From Heliomicrobium gestii (lineage in GTDB: Bacteria > Bacillota > Desulfitobacteriia > Heliobacteriales > Heliobacteriaceae): DNA of 64,000 bases. The DNA is taken from contig NZ_WXEX01000014.1 of assembly GCF_009877435.1 (NCBI RefSeq), positions 48,244-112,243 on the forward strand, read 5' to 3'. Below are positions 37,780-47,708 of this stretch, piece by piece. The first letter of the stretch is position 1. Each line of letters starts with the position of its first letter. Below the pieces are notes generated by a model. It did no database searches, was not told where the DNA came from, and worked only from the letters and a program-made list of their open reading frames with translations. The translations under genes were made by a program, and so were the position numbers.

Positions 37780-39966
37780 TTACGCCAATTCGGTGTTGAC
37801 CTCTAAGCGGGTATGCCCGCCGAGGCGACCATCCTGCCTATCTTCGAGAAGCAACGTGTGAAAGGGGAGCGAACCCCGCTCATCCAAAACCAACGCCGTC
37901 GGCTGGGAGAGATAGCTGTTGATTCCCAGATAGGTATGACTGCCCAAGATCATCCAACGTTCCAGTAAAATCAGCTTCGCCTCTGTAAAAGCCGGCTTTT
38001 GCTCATCGATGATCTGCTGCGCCATCGCCCGCTCTTGGTCGGACGGCAGTTCCCAGCCTTTCAAGATCACGCAAAAACAGTAGGGATTGTCGCTGTACAA
38101 GCGAAGAAAGAGGCGCTGAAATGTGACCGACTCCAGCATCGGTTTGTATTGAAAATACTCGACGATCAACGGCCGCGCACCCGTGAAGATCTCAAGCATG
38201 TCCTCAACGACCCGCCTTGTGCCCCGGTAACGATACATCTGCGGCGCTCTGGCCATCACCTGGCGGATTTGCCCATCGGTCCACCCTTGCCGGGCGCCGA
38301 TCCCCAGCCATCCCGCCAGCCAGCGCAAATGATCTCCCGCTGCGACCTGTCCATCCAAGATCCGTGGCGAATGTTTGATGTTTTCTTGCACTTCCTCCAA
38401 CAAGGTGTCGAAGAGACTCAGAAAACGCGCCAGAAAATCACCGCTTTCCCGGTCCTCCTGGTAGATCGCCGGCAGATAGAGGAGGGAGGTTACCCGAGGA
38501 AAGTAGATCCGCAAGCCCCGCACCACCGGCGACGCCTCTCGCGTCCCCGCCAACTCCAGCCGGAACCAGAGGTAGCGCCCTTGCGCCCCTGTCAGGAGCG
38601 CATCGCCGGAATTGATGATGGGCCGGGAAAACCGCCTTGCGATTTGCAGGAGGCTATCCTTCTGAGGGGGAGAAGGAACGCTTTTTGACGAAAAACCGGC
38701 CCAGCTCTCAGGGCCGGCTTCCGGTGAATCACTGCAAAAAAAGGAAAACCGAACCTGCGTTTCTTCGGGGATCCGGGCATCCATGGCGACCCGGTGCCAG
38801 AGGGTGCCCTCTTTCCCGCTGTCAATGGCAGCGGAAACATAACAACCTTCCCGCGCGCCTGTCGCCGCCCAGCGCTCTGTGCGATTTTGCAGGCGAAGGA
38901 TATGAAGCTCCCGGCGGACTGAATCCAGCAGATACATGGCCGCGTTCTTGCCAAGGACCAATCGATCGCCATGGCCGACAAAATCACTCAATGTCTCCTG
39001 GTATTTGCCCTGCGCTGAATAGACCAGCATCGTCCCGCCGATTTCATCATCACGGTCATTGTCCCTTCCCTGGGCGCGAGGCTCCTCCTCAAGACCGGCC
39101 TCGCCGACTCGCGCCATTTCCTTTTCTGCGGAAGCGCTACGGCTTTTGATAAAAACCCATTTCCCCTGATGATCGACGGTAAAAGCCGCCATTTTCCCAT
39201 TCTCTATGGGGAAACAACGTCCTTCGGGCGCGCTCTCCTTGGTGAACACCGTCACTGCCTGTGAAGGCCGATCAAACAGGCACAGGCCGCCTTGTTGATC
39301 AACCGCTAGATGAAAGGGGTTTCCCGAAAAATCGTGGCGTCGCTCCTGTCGTTCTTCCCCTTGACAAAACCGCCACTCGGCGAGAACAGGACCGGCAAAA
39401 TCGATCTGCAGGATGGAAAAAGACGTGCCCGACGAGGCCTTCCCATCGGGTGCGCCACGGTCAAATCGGGGCGTCAATAGATACAAGGCGCGCCGCCCTG
39501 CTGTCAATGCGAGAGGGACGATCGGCTGTTCCCGCCACGTCGTCATGGTCCAACAGATCTGCCCGCTCGTCGAAAACATGGCTAAGGGATACTTGGCCCG
39601 GCGATCGGCCACTATCAATTGTTCTCCCGCCGCAGCGATCCGGGCGTCTGCCGTGAAGAGGCGATGGCCTTCGCTGAAAAGACGCTCCCGGTGTTTCTTT
39701 TTCGGGTCATAGACCCAAACATTGGTCTGTTCATCCAGCAGATAGAACCGACCGTCCAGCCTGGGCGCAAAGTCGCAGATCCGGGCTGGGACGATCCGTC
39801 CAAGGCGGAGCGTTTCCTGCCAGACATACTTCTCCTCCTGACAGATGACGATTTGCCCATCGTCGAAGCGGAGATTGAAGCCGACGCCCTCGTCCCAATC
39901 CTCTTGATTGCGGAAGGCAAAGTAGCGGCATTTTTCTTCCATCGCCTGGACCCCTACTCTCGTCAT
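37780..39966 (-). CDS. Tail protein I-like baseplate protein with N-terminal propeller-like region
   Basis: 728 residues. The N-terminal half (about 15-370) has spaced short strands such as RICDFAPRLDGRFYLLDEQT, PFHLAVDQQGGLCLFDRPS and GKNAAMYLLDSVRRELHILR, an NHL/propeller-like pattern. The C-terminal part begins at LLYLPAIYQEDRESGDFLAR (about 485), the start of the phage tail protein I-like domain of CIS wedges, and continues with HLRWLAGWLGIGARQGWTDGQIR and YRYRGTRRVVEDMLEIFTG. It should sit at the outer edge of the baseplate. The start overlaps the upstream gene by four bases. Confidence 0.82.
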   Translation of the reverse strand: MTRVGVQAMEEKCRYFAFRNQEDWDEGVGFNLRFDDGQIVICQEEKYVWQETLRLGRIVPARICDFAPRLDGRFYLLDEQTNVWVYDPKKKHRERLFSEGHRLFTADARIAAAGEQLIVADRRAKYPLAMFSTSGQICWTMTTWREQPIVPLALTAGRRALYLLTPRFDRGAPDGKASSGTSFSILQIDFAGPVLAEWRFCQGEERQERRHDFSGNPFHLAVDQQGGLCLFDRPSQAVTVFTKESAPEGRCFPIENGKMAAFTVDHQGKWVFIKSRSASAEKEMARVGEAGLEEEPRAQGRDNDRDDEIGGTMLVYSAQGKYQETLSDFVGHGDRLVLGKNAAMYLLDSVRRELHILRLQNRTERWAATGAREGCYVSAAIDSGKEGTLWHRVAMDARIPEETQVRFSFFCSDSPEAGPESWAGFSSKSVPSPPQKDSLLQIARRFSRPIINSGDALLTGAQGRYLWFRLELAGTREASPVVRGLRIYFPRVTSLLYLPAIYQEDRESGDFLARFLSLFDTLLEEVQENIKHSPRILDGQVAAGDHLRWLAGWLGIGARQGWTDGQIRQVMARAPQMYRYRGTRRVVEDMLEIFTGARPLIVEYFQYKPMLESVTFQRLFLRLYSDNPYCFCVILKGWELPSDQERAMAQQIIDEQKPAFTEAKLILLERWMILGSHTYLGINSYLSQPTALVLDERGSLPFHTLLLEDRQDGRLGGHTRLEVNTELA

Positions 39967-42299
39967 CGGATTTCGATCTCGTGTTCTCCAGGAAACACCA
40001 AACCGTGGGGCGGGATCTCGATATCGCCGTCGGCTCTCTTGACGGCGTCCGATCCCTCTGCGTCAATCCAGAGTTCCTCGATATAGGCCACGCCTCCGAT
40101 CCGGTTGAGCGCGCCTAGGATGGCGCTGCGGCGCACCGTCTGGCCAAAGGCCCACTGTGTGGGACCGATGCCGCCGTCGCCATGCCATAATGCGCGGTTC
40201 AATTGTCGCGCCAGGGAAATGCCGTCACTTTGACTCTGCCGGTTTGCCGTCATGACGACCTTGGCTCGGATGGAGATCCGGATATAGACCGGCGCGATGA
40301 TGTGCAATTCTGTCGTGAGCAGTCGATGCGGTTCCAAGAAGTGTCGCACCGACTGGAGAAAAGCCGGACTGGGAACAGGGCTGGACCGGTTGCTCTGGGG
40401 CACAACCACAATCGTTACTTGGCCCGGCGCTGTACGATTGGGGTAATCGGACAAGCCCGGACAATACAAAGGGAGCACCTTGACCCTGGCTACGGCCAGC
40501 CCGGGGATGGTCTTGACGATGTGCTCGTAATCCTCAGCGGTGACTGCCCGCGTGGGCCGTCGCAACTCTCTGTGCAGGCGTTGTTTTGCCTCTTCCAAGG
40601 ATTCTCTGCCCGCTCCCCCCCAAGCAGGTTGTGGATTTGTCACGGCAAGACGCTGCCATTCGGGAAAGCGGGAATCCCGCCGCAATTCTCGGATCTGGTT
40701 GGATTGGATATTGCCCCGGCTTCCCCAACTCGTCTGGCAAGAGAGGATGCAGAGATTGTCCTGTTCCATCGTTTCCGGAAATCGCGCCGGCCGTCTCCCC
40801 CGCTCGTTGTCGCCGAAGGCGATGTTTCCCGACACTTCGTCGAGCATATAATGGCGGTCTCCCGATGAGGAGCCATCCAACTCTTCCGTCAACGTCCAGT
40901 CCTCCCAGAGCAATTCCGGCGAGCCGGCGACGACACGTCCGACCTGTAAGAGAAAGGTCTCGCGCCGCAGGTAAGCTATGTTCAAGGAGTACTGCTGATT
41001 GGGCAATCCGGTGCTCTTCCCGAGCCAGCGCTTATGGGCGAATTCCTGGGTATAGAGGATCAAGCGGATTTTACGGTTGGCTCCTGGGATCTGCCCATGT
41101 TCCCCGTCCCCGAAGGTCACCTTTGCTCGTCCTGCCGTCCAATCACGTATCAAGGTGAAACAGGGATCCCCAGGGGCGCAGGCTGTAAGATCATCAACAG
41201 AACGCCAATAGCGCCACTGACCTTCCACCTCTCCGACCTGTACCTGAACCTCCACATGACCGGCAAGGGCCAGGTACTCGTCCAGTTCCAGGGTGGCGTT
41301 GGCTTCCCCTGTCGATTGGAAGGTGCGGACTTTGCTCAAGGTTTCACATTGAGCTGTCAGTACGGTGTTGAGGCTGATCTGATCCAGCCGTGGCGATGAA
41401 TCATAGCCGCCGTGGACGACGGCGCACTGCAGCCAGTACCGTCGTTGCCCATCGGCGACAGGCAAGGCGAGCCCGGCCATAGGGCTCGTGAGTCGAAAGG
41501 TCAGTCTGCCGCTGTGGGTGAGGTATCGCGTCTCGTCCATCACCACCTCGATAGGTGTCCAGCTCGCTTTCCCGGCTGATCCGCTGGCGCAATAGGCTCG
41601 CCAGGATAAAATGCCGGAAAGCCAACCGCCCACGGTCTCCTCGACATTGTTTACCGCTCCGTTGCCCATCGGGACGCTATCCATCGATTCATCGGCCCGG
41701 CGCCGGGTCCACTCTGCCTCGTCAGAGGAATGGTCGCGCAACGACTGCCTGTACCCATCCACCATGAGATGAATCGCCTGCCCGCTTGGCAAGGGTTGAT
41801 CAAAGCCGAGGTAGAGCATGCTTCCAGGCCGGGCCCTCGGTCCGAAGGGGTAATAGGGACTGTTCCCATGATTGTTATTTATGGATGCATCAACGGCAGC
41901 CGCGCCCGGCACATGGACGATGACCTTTTCCAACTGCGCCGGGAGCAAGTCGATGCGTTCTTGCGTCTCAAAGGGAATCTCCCCAGTCAGAAGGGGGGTT
42001 CCTCGAGGAAGGGAAAGCGCTTGGGGAACATCGTCAATAACGACATGACAACGGGCGATCGCCCCCTCCTTGCGCCGGATACCGAGCATAGAGAGGAACT
42101 TCCATTCATGGCGCGCCGTGATCCGGTTCAGGTAGTACTGTTGCATTTCAACCTGCCAGGCCAGCATCTGCAACAGGGTGATCCCCGGATCATGCTCATT
42201 CTCATCTGTCCAGTCCGGGCAGATGACCGGTATCTCTTTGCAGGCATGGTGGACGATCTGGTCAAAGGTGCGATCGTCCAGATCGGGAAGATTCAACAT
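39963..42299 (-). CDS. Baseplate assembly protein J-like (second copy, Pvc12/Afp12 position)
   Basis: 778 residues. The beginning, MLNLPDLDDRTFDQIVHHACKEIP then DPGITLLQMLAWQVEMQQYYLNRI, is the standard start of CIS baseplate J-like proteins, where wedge proteins contact the sheath initiator. A middle part with beta structure carries WTIEVVMDETRYLTHSGRLTF-like strands, and the C-terminal J domain shows RAVTAEDYEHIVKTIPGLAVARVKV and GQVTIVVVP (about residues 590-640). It partners with the larger paralogue encoded just upstream, 28 bases away. The gene is coupled to the next one by a four-base overlap. Confidence 0.88.
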   Translation of the reverse strand: MLNLPDLDDRTFDQIVHHACKEIPVICPDWTDENEHDPGITLLQMLAWQVEMQQYYLNRITARHEWKFLSMLGIRRKEGAIARCHVVIDDVPQALSLPRGTPLLTGEIPFETQERIDLLPAQLEKVIVHVPGAAAVDASINNNHGNSPYYPFGPRARPGSMLYLGFDQPLPSGQAIHLMVDGYRQSLRDHSSDEAEWTRRRADESMDSVPMGNGAVNNVEETVGGWLSGILSWRAYCASGSAGKASWTPIEVVMDETRYLTHSGRLTFRLTSPMAGLALPVADGQRRYWLQCAVVHGGYDSSPRLDQISLNTVLTAQCETLSKVRTFQSTGEANATLELDEYLALAGHVEVQVQVGEVEGQWRYWRSVDDLTACAPGDPCFTLIRDWTAGRAKVTFGDGEHGQIPGANRKIRLILYTQEFAHKRWLGKSTGLPNQQYSLNIAYLRRETFLLQVGRVVAGSPELLWEDWTLTEELDGSSSGDRHYMLDEVSGNIAFGDNERGRRPARFPETMEQDNLCILSCQTSWGSRGNIQSNQIRELRRDSRFPEWQRLAVTNPQPAWGGAGRESLEEAKQRLHRELRRPTRAVTAEDYEHIVKTIPGLAVARVKVLPLYCPGLSDYPNRTAPGQVTIVVVPQSNRSSPVPSPAFLQSVRHFLEPHRLLTTELHIIAPVYIRISIRAKVVMTANRQSQSDGISLARQLNRALWHGDGGIGPTQWAFGQTVRRSAILGALNRIGGVAYIEELWIDAEGSDAVKRADGDIEIPPHGLVFPGEHEIEIR

Positions 42300-42327
42300 A
42301 TGACTTCATCCCCAATTTCAGCCGGTC

Positions 42328-45300
42328 TCAATCCGGTCGAGCCGTGATTCCATGTTGACCACTGACGATCAGTCCTTGTGGCAAGCGCTGCATGACCGAG
42401 ATGTCGATCTCCTCACGCCTTGTCCCTTCCATCCGATTGATTTTCAAGACGAGATGCTCGACATAGAGAACTGTGGGAATCGATTTAAACAGGGTGTAAA
42501 ACAGCGAAGGGTGAATCGTCTGCCCGATCGTCCAACCTTTCCCGTCAAAGTTCCCTTGCAGCGGATCTAAAAACTGTTCCACTCGCTCCGTGGCCTGCCG
42601 CTCGGCAGGGATGGCTTGCTCCATCGTTGCAACAACCAAACCGGCCGTAAGGGAGATCTCCAGAAAGGCCGGTTCGATGACGTGTACCTTTTGCGCTAAG
42701 GCCAGATGAACGGGACAACGCTGGAGGAGGTGCGCCTTCACCTGTTTCCTCGTTTCGGCAAAGGCCCGCAGGTTTGCCTTGTGCTTCGGGTAGATCACCA
42801 CGGTGACAGCCCCGTCATCCCTGCGCATCTGCCCGTCCCGATGGGTCAGACACCGGACTTTGGCGATGTCCGGAAAGGCCTCTCTGACCAACCACTCAAA
42901 ATCCTCGGCCGTCACCGCCCGATTGCGGTGCTTAAAGCGATGCGGACCCCGTTGCAGCGCCTCCTCCGTCGACTCGCGATCACACCCCCCGCCGGAAGGT
43001 TCTAGATTCACCACCTCCTGGATAAAGGGAGAGGCGCTCTGCAGACTCTTAATCGCCCCTATCGCCAGATTCCCCTTCTCTCCCCCGCCGGTCTGATAGG
43101 TGACCATGATGTTTTCGATCTGCTTGGACGGCAGGGCCTTTCCACGCATGCCATTGCCGAAGGTGATCATGCCTGTCGACCGGTCGATCCGGTAATGACG
43201 TTCATGGGGCGAAGAAAAATGCAATTGATTGACCGGACTCCAGCGCACCCAGAGTCGCTGCAGTCTGCCCTCCCCATCCCGGACGGCTTGAACCGGCACG
43301 GCCTTGTCCCGTTCCATCTCTGTGGCATCAGCTTCTGTCACTTCTCCGGTTTCATCGATCCAAACCTCTTCCGCAATGACCGGCGCGCGAGATAAAGCGA
43401 AGACAGGCGGGGAATCGCTGACTTTGCGTGGGACCTCGCGCGCCACCGTCTCTTTCTGCAGCGCCCGCACGGTATTCAAGGCAAGCCGTTCGATCACAGG
43501 TCCCGGCAATACCCTTCCATCGCCGGTGGTCTCATCGCCGGCGACGGGGCCGACGCGAAGGCAGCGGAGCCAGTACAAGGTGCAGTGATAACGTTTTTCC
43601 AGGGCCATGTCGCCAGGTCCGAAAAAACGAATCACCCCGTTTTCTCGAAAACCCTTTGTCTCGTCTTCCACTTTGAGCGGCGCCCATTGCGTTCCGGTGT
43701 CGCCTTTGCGCAAATACTCCCACAAATAAGTCGGCCCTTGCCCTCCGACAGAAGCCTCCTCGCGAACGGAGAAGTACATCTGAATTGGTCCGCCAACAGG
43801 CGGAAGGTCAAAACCAAACTCGGTCGACGACTGCCTGTCTTTTCCCCCTAGAAACGGTGTGAGCGGCGGAGAAAGCGCGCCATTGGTCAAGCGAGGCTCC
43901 TGCCATTCGAGATTGTTGACGGTCAGCATGCAGACTGGGGCAACCATCCTTTGCTCGTAATCGTACCAGAGCCGAATTTCCCGCAGCCGTGGGTAGACGT
44001 ACAGTGGAGCGCCTGCAAAGAGGCGGTCGATGTGGAGCACTCGCGCCCGGATCCAGTAGCCGCTCTGGTTGTTCACCGCAAAGGGTGTCAAATCATCGGG
44101 GCAAAGGAATCGAATCAACGCGTTGCGTCGCTCCCGATTGTGGTCGAAGACCTGCTCGGCGCCCTCGTTGACTGGCAGTCGCACCCATCCCCGGCCGTTC
44201 CAGTACTCCCAAAGCACCTCTGTCACAGAAACTTCGGTCCGTGGTGTATGCACAGGAAGTGTCGGCTCTTTCATGATCAACTTCCAGTCAATGGTCGCCT
44301 TCGCCTCTTCATCGATCGGATCGTGCATCCAGTCCAGTTCGAGTCGAATTTCGACGGTGCTGCCTCGCTTGCTCAATACCTCTTCGCTGGCGATGTAAAA
44401 ACAGTCATACAAGGCGAACACTTTGCCGAAGGGCAGGCATCCCGCAGCAGGCAGGTGGATATCGTTGCCGAACACCAAATCGGGCGCCAGGCCCTTCGGG
44501 TTCTCCTCGGCGTCACAACGGCTCTGCAGGCGCAGTCCATCGATTTCAATCGCTTCCAAAGCGGCGGCGGCCGGCCCTCCCGAGCGAGCCCGGCAGCGAA
44601 TCCAGCGATGGTTCCGCTCCGCCACCGCACCGGCGACGATCGTCGACTGGCTATTTTTTTTCAGGATGATGCAGTTGCCTTCCGAACGAAAAGCCAAAAA
44701 AGGCGCCCAGCCCCTCTCGCTTAAAAATGACCACTCCACCCAATCGGGATTCGTCAATTTTTGAGCGAGCGTTTTTTCACGATAGCGCTCTCGTGAGTGG
44801 GTCACTTCGACGATGATGGAGGCGCCTTGCCCCAGATGAAACATGTCATCATGGGCGATATACCAGGCATGTTCCTGCAGGTTCATCCCCGATTGGACGT
44901 CAAACAGGGTCATCGGCGAACCCACTTGGTACTGGGTGATGCGGTCCTCTCTGGGGGAAACAGAGAACATTGCCGCGACTTTCGCCGGTGTCACCGTAAT
45001 ATCCGTTTCCGTTTCAAAAAAGATCTCTCCGTCATCCTCTTCGCCCTGGGCGGCAACCCGCGTCCCCTGGGCAACCCAAACCGGTTGGAGGCCCTTGCTG
45101 CTCAACGTAAACGTCAGATAGGCCCGGGCCGGTTTCGCTGTCATCGGCTGAACATCCAGCAGATTGAGAAAGGCATGATAATACTTATCCGGCAGCCGGT
45201 TAAAGCGCTTGATATTTTCGTGAAACATCCCGATGAAAAGCAGCGCCAGGGCGGATCCCGGATCGGGAGCGTCAGGGGTAAACAGCCACTCGGGCGTATA

Positions 45301-45372
45301 GTTCGGCGCCAAGTCCTGCATCATCCGGATCAGGTCGGCCTTTTCCCGCTTGTCCAGTATGGGCATGGACAT
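42328..45372 (-). CDS. Baseplate assembly protein J-like (large copy, Pvc11/Afp11 position)
   Basis: 1014 residues. The start has MMQDLAPNYTPEWLFTPDAP and DPGSALALLFIGMFHENIKRFNRLPDKYYHAFLNLL, the usual opening of the larger gp6/J-type wedge proteins. The C-terminal J-type region has NRAVTAEDFEWLVREAFPDIAKV and DGAVTVVIYPKHK (about 840-880), the same block as in the shorter neighbour, so the two are paralogues. Between them lie beta-rich inserts. It builds the baseplate wedges around the hub with gp25-like protein, encoded 109 bases upstream. Confidence 0.9.
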   Translation of the reverse strand: MSMPILDKREKADLIRMMQDLAPNYTPEWLFTPDAPDPGSALALLFIGMFHENIKRFNRLPDKYYHAFLNLLDVQPMTAKPARAYLTFTLSSKGLQPVWVAQGTRVAAQGEEDDGEIFFETETDITVTPAKVAAMFSVSPREDRITQYQVGSPMTLFDVQSGMNLQEHAWYIAHDDMFHLGQGASIIVEVTHSRERYREKTLAQKLTNPDWVEWSFLSERGWAPFLAFRSEGNCIILKKNSQSTIVAGAVAERNHRWIRCRARSGGPAAAALEAIEIDGLRLQSRCDAEENPKGLAPDLVFGNDIHLPAAGCLPFGKVFALYDCFYIASEEVLSKRGSTVEIRLELDWMHDPIDEEAKATIDWKLIMKEPTLPVHTPRTEVSVTEVLWEYWNGRGWVRLPVNEGAEQVFDHNRERRNALIRFLCPDDLTPFAVNNQSGYWIRARVLHIDRLFAGAPLYVYPRLREIRLWYDYEQRMVAPVCMLTVNNLEWQEPRLTNGALSPPLTPFLGGKDRQSSTEFGFDLPPVGGPIQMYFSVREEASVGGQGPTYLWEYLRKGDTGTQWAPLKVEDETKGFRENGVIRFFGPGDMALEKRYHCTLYWLRCLRVGPVAGDETTGDGRVLPGPVIERLALNTVRALQKETVAREVPRKVSDSPPVFALSRAPVIAEEVWIDETGEVTEADATEMERDKAVPVQAVRDGEGRLQRLWVRWSPVNQLHFSSPHERHYRIDRSTGMITFGNGMRGKALPSKQIENIMVTYQTGGGEKGNLAIGAIKSLQSASPFIQEVVNLEPSGGGCDRESTEEALQRGPHRFKHRNRAVTAEDFEWLVREAFPDIAKVRCLTHRDGQMRRDDGAVTVVIYPKHKANLRAFAETRKQVKAHLLQRCPVHLALAQKVHVIEPAFLEISLTAGLVVATMEQAIPAERQATERVEQFLDPLQGNFDGKGWTIGQTIHPSLFYTLFKSIPTVLYVEHLVLKINRMEGTRREEIDISVMQRLPQGLIVSGQHGITARPD

Positions 45373-45481
45373 GGATTCCTTTCCCCCCTTCTCCCCGACT
45401 CAAGACACGGGCGCTGCGGCAACGGCGCAGCTTCCCCCAGACAACTATGGGCAACACCCATCCGATAGACAACGAGCCCGA

Positions 45482-45889
45482 TCACCCGGTTCCCTCATAC
45501 AGATAAAAGGGATAGACCCGGTTAAACAGGTTGTTCGTCCTGCGCACCACATACTGGATATGGATAAACAGCGTTCCGCCTTCATCGGGATGTCGCGTCA
45601 CTTTCACCTCTATATCTTCGATCCTCGGTTCCCAACTTCGCAGGGCGTCCTTGATTTCATCGGCCATCAGTTGCAAGGTGGATCGATCGGTTCCTCGAAA
45701 GACATAGTCCCTGATCTTGCAGCCAAACTCGGGTTGCATCACCCGCTCCCCTTTGGCTGTTCGTAAGATGATGCGAATCGCCTCTTCGACATCCTCTTCA
45801 TACTCGGACATGCGGATCCGCCCCGTGGCCGGGTCGACCTGAATGGGAAACTTCCATCCCCGACCTAGAAACTGCGTCATCTCTGTCAC
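45482..45889 (-). CDS. gp25/GPW-family baseplate protein (sheath initiator)
   Basis: 135 residues. FLGRGWKFPIQVDPATGRI, EEDVEEAIRIILRTAKGERVM and QPEFGCKIRDYVF are the gp25-like lysozyme-fold signatures (not an active enzyme). In contractile tails this protein connects the baseplate to the first sheath ring and contains an EPR-like core motif, here SWEPRIEDIEV. Located 22 bases after the spike gene, in the order hub, spike, gp25, J, typical of CIS. Confidence 0.93.
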   Translation of the reverse strand: MTEMTQFLGRGWKFPIQVDPATGRIRMSEYEEDVEEAIRIILRTAKGERVMQPEFGCKIRDYVFRGTDRSTLQLMADEIKDALRSWEPRIEDIEVKVTRHPDEGGTLFIHIQYVVRRTNNLFNRVYPFYLYEGTG

Positions 45890-45911
45890 CTGCCTGCGCT
45901 CAATGGCGGTT

Positions 45912-46607
45912 TTAATTGATCTTGACCATGGAACCCTTGAGCGTCAACATGCCGGAAGACTCTCCATTCCACTGGGCATCCGCTTTGACGTCCAGCGACG
46001 TGGCCTTAATCTCCATCTGCTGCGCCGAGATTTTGATGGTTTGTCCCTTCATCTCGATCTGACCGGATGACTTCATGTCCAGCGAAGACTGGCCGCTCGT
46101 TACGGTGATCCCTTCTTTGGCGATGGTGATCTTTTTTCCATCGCCATTCTCGACGGTGATCGTCCCCGACTGATCAGAAAGCACGATCTTATTGCCCTTG
46201 GCCGTCGTAATGGCGATTTCGCCCTTTTCCCCGTCATCAAAGACGATCTCATGGCCGGCGCGGGAATGGATCTTGCGGATGTTGTTTTTTTCGTCCTTGG
46301 CGCCTTCGGGCGGTTTTTTGTCCTTGTTCCAGAGCATTCCGATGACATAGGGTTGGCGAAAGACGCCCAGGTGAAAGGCGATCAGCACCTCATCACCCAC
46401 TTCCGGGATAAACAGGACGCCTCGATCGCCGCCGGCCATCAGGGTGGTCACCCGGATCCAATCGCTTTTGTTCTTGTCATCCAGCATCGGGAAGGTCACC
46501 TTGACGCGCCCCAATCCCTCGGGATCCTTGTTGTCCGCGACAATCCCCAACATGACCCCGTTCACTTCTTCCCCCACGATGTCCAGGGGATCGCCGGGAT
46601 AGGTCAT
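45912..46607 (-). CDS. CIS spike protein (baseplate V/VgrG C-terminal type)
   Basis: 231 residues. N-terminal OB-fold (about 15-100) with GVMLGIVADNKDPEGLGRVKV and GVLFIPEVGDEVLIAF, then a beta-helix needle from about residue 115 with repeating short strands (HSRAGHEIVFDDGEKGEIAI, GNKIVLSDQSGTITVENGDG, KITIAKEGITVTSGQSSLDM). This is the trimeric spike that sits on the hub and carries the PAAR-like tip. Four-base overlap with the hub gene. The needle is short, as in eCIS, and no lysozyme or effector domain is fused. Confidence 0.93.
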   Translation of the reverse strand: MTYPGDPLDIVGEEVNGVMLGIVADNKDPEGLGRVKVTFPMLDDKNKSDWIRVTTLMAGGDRGVLFIPEVGDEVLIAFHLGVFRQPYVIGMLWNKDKKPPEGAKDEKNNIRKIHSRAGHEIVFDDGEKGEIAITTAKGNKIVLSDQSGTITVENGDGKKITIAKEGITVTSGQSSLDMKSSGQIEMKGQTIKISAQQMEIKATSLDVKADAQWNGESSGMLTLKGSMVKIN

Positions 46608-47701
46608 AGCACATTTCCCCTCACGCCAAACTGTGTGACAAAACCCGATTCGTTCAGGCTATGGCTCACGCTGTGCAAATAAAAAGGGTTCGTAAAGGCA
46701 TTGCCCAGTCCCTCAAACTTGATATAACGTCCCGCTTGCAGTTCCGGCAAACCGACCGTCTCGCCCTCTCCTGTCAGTAATTGCATCGCCCGGCGGTTGA
46801 GAATGGCGCCGGCTTTTTTCGTCGCCTCATCCTTGGAGGCCACGTTTGCCTGCACATACTCAGTGGTGTAGTCACCCAAGAGTTTGATCATATCCATGCT
46901 GGTTTTGCCGCTGCCCAGTTTCTGAATCTCTTCGGCCGTCCCTTCTTCAATCGTATGGGTCTGCTCACACCATCCCCGGACGATGACTTTGCTCACCTGC
47001 GAGGAGAGATTGGCCTCCATCGTCAAGCTATGGAGACCCCGGCCAAGGGCCAATGTCATAACGGGAGTCGTGTTTTTGAACCGCTTTTGAAAGTATAAGG
47101 TTCGCCCCTTCACAAAAAAGTCGTAATCGTTTTCTCCGGCCATCCAGGCTAAGAAACGAAAATCCTCCAGGTTGCTTTGCACGATGAAGGGGATCTGTTG
47201 ACTCGTATCGTCGATTTGAAACTCGGAGAGGTATTTGGCGCCGATGAGTTTGGCCACCTCACTGTGTTTTTTGTCTTGCCAGCAGTTCGTCTTGGCCCCT
47301 TTCATCATCAAAAAGGAATGGTCCATCGCGACGACGGTCAGGCGAGGGATGTCATCGACGGTATAGGAGAACTCCACTTTTGTCAGCAGGCCATAAAAGA
47401 CTTTGCGCAGTTTGTCCACGTAGCCAAGGTGGACCTCGACCGTATTGCCCAGGGCAAAATGCTCATCAACCCACTGGAATCCGCCTGTTTCCTCTTTAAA
47501 CGCGTTGACAATATCGAAACTGACCGAATCGGCTTTGGAATCCATGCTGGTATCGACGAAAATCTGGGATATGGCCATGCCCTTCTCCTGCAGATTCACT
47601 CCTTTGACCAAAATCTTGAAGGCAGGGGCCATGAACTGGCTGTACTTTCCTTCAAGGGCACTGAATTCATAGGTTGTTTGATCCAGCGCTAAATCGTCCA
47701 C
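46604..47701 (-). CDS. CIS hub protein (phage late control D/VgrG N-terminal type)
   Basis: 365 residues: FKILVKGVNLQEKGMAISQIFV, then DKLRKVFYGLLTKVEFSY, DHSFLMMKGAKTNCWQDKKH and VSKVIVRGWCEQTH give the gpD/VgrG N-terminal fold that forms the trimeric base of the spike. In CIS the hub joins the inner tube above to the spike below. It begins eight bases after the LysM-containing gene and overlaps the spike gene by four. Confidence 0.9.
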   Translation of the reverse strand: MDDLALDQTTYEFSALEGKYSQFMAPAFKILVKGVNLQEKGMAISQIFVDTSMDSKADSVSFDIVNAFKEETGGFQWVDEHFALGNTVEVHLGYVDKLRKVFYGLLTKVEFSYTVDDIPRLTVVAMDHSFLMMKGAKTNCWQDKKHSEVAKLIGAKYLSEFQIDDTSQQIPFIVQSNLEDFRFLAWMAGENDYDFFVKGRTLYFQKRFKNTTPVMTLALGRGLHSLTMEANLSSQVSKVIVRGWCEQTHTIEEGTAEEIQKLGSGKTSMDMIKLLGDYTTEYVQANVASKDEATKKAGAILNRRAMQLLTGEGETVGLPELQAGRYIKFEGLGNAFTNPFYLHSVSHSLNESGFVTQFGVRGNVL

Positions 47702-47708
47702 GATTGAT

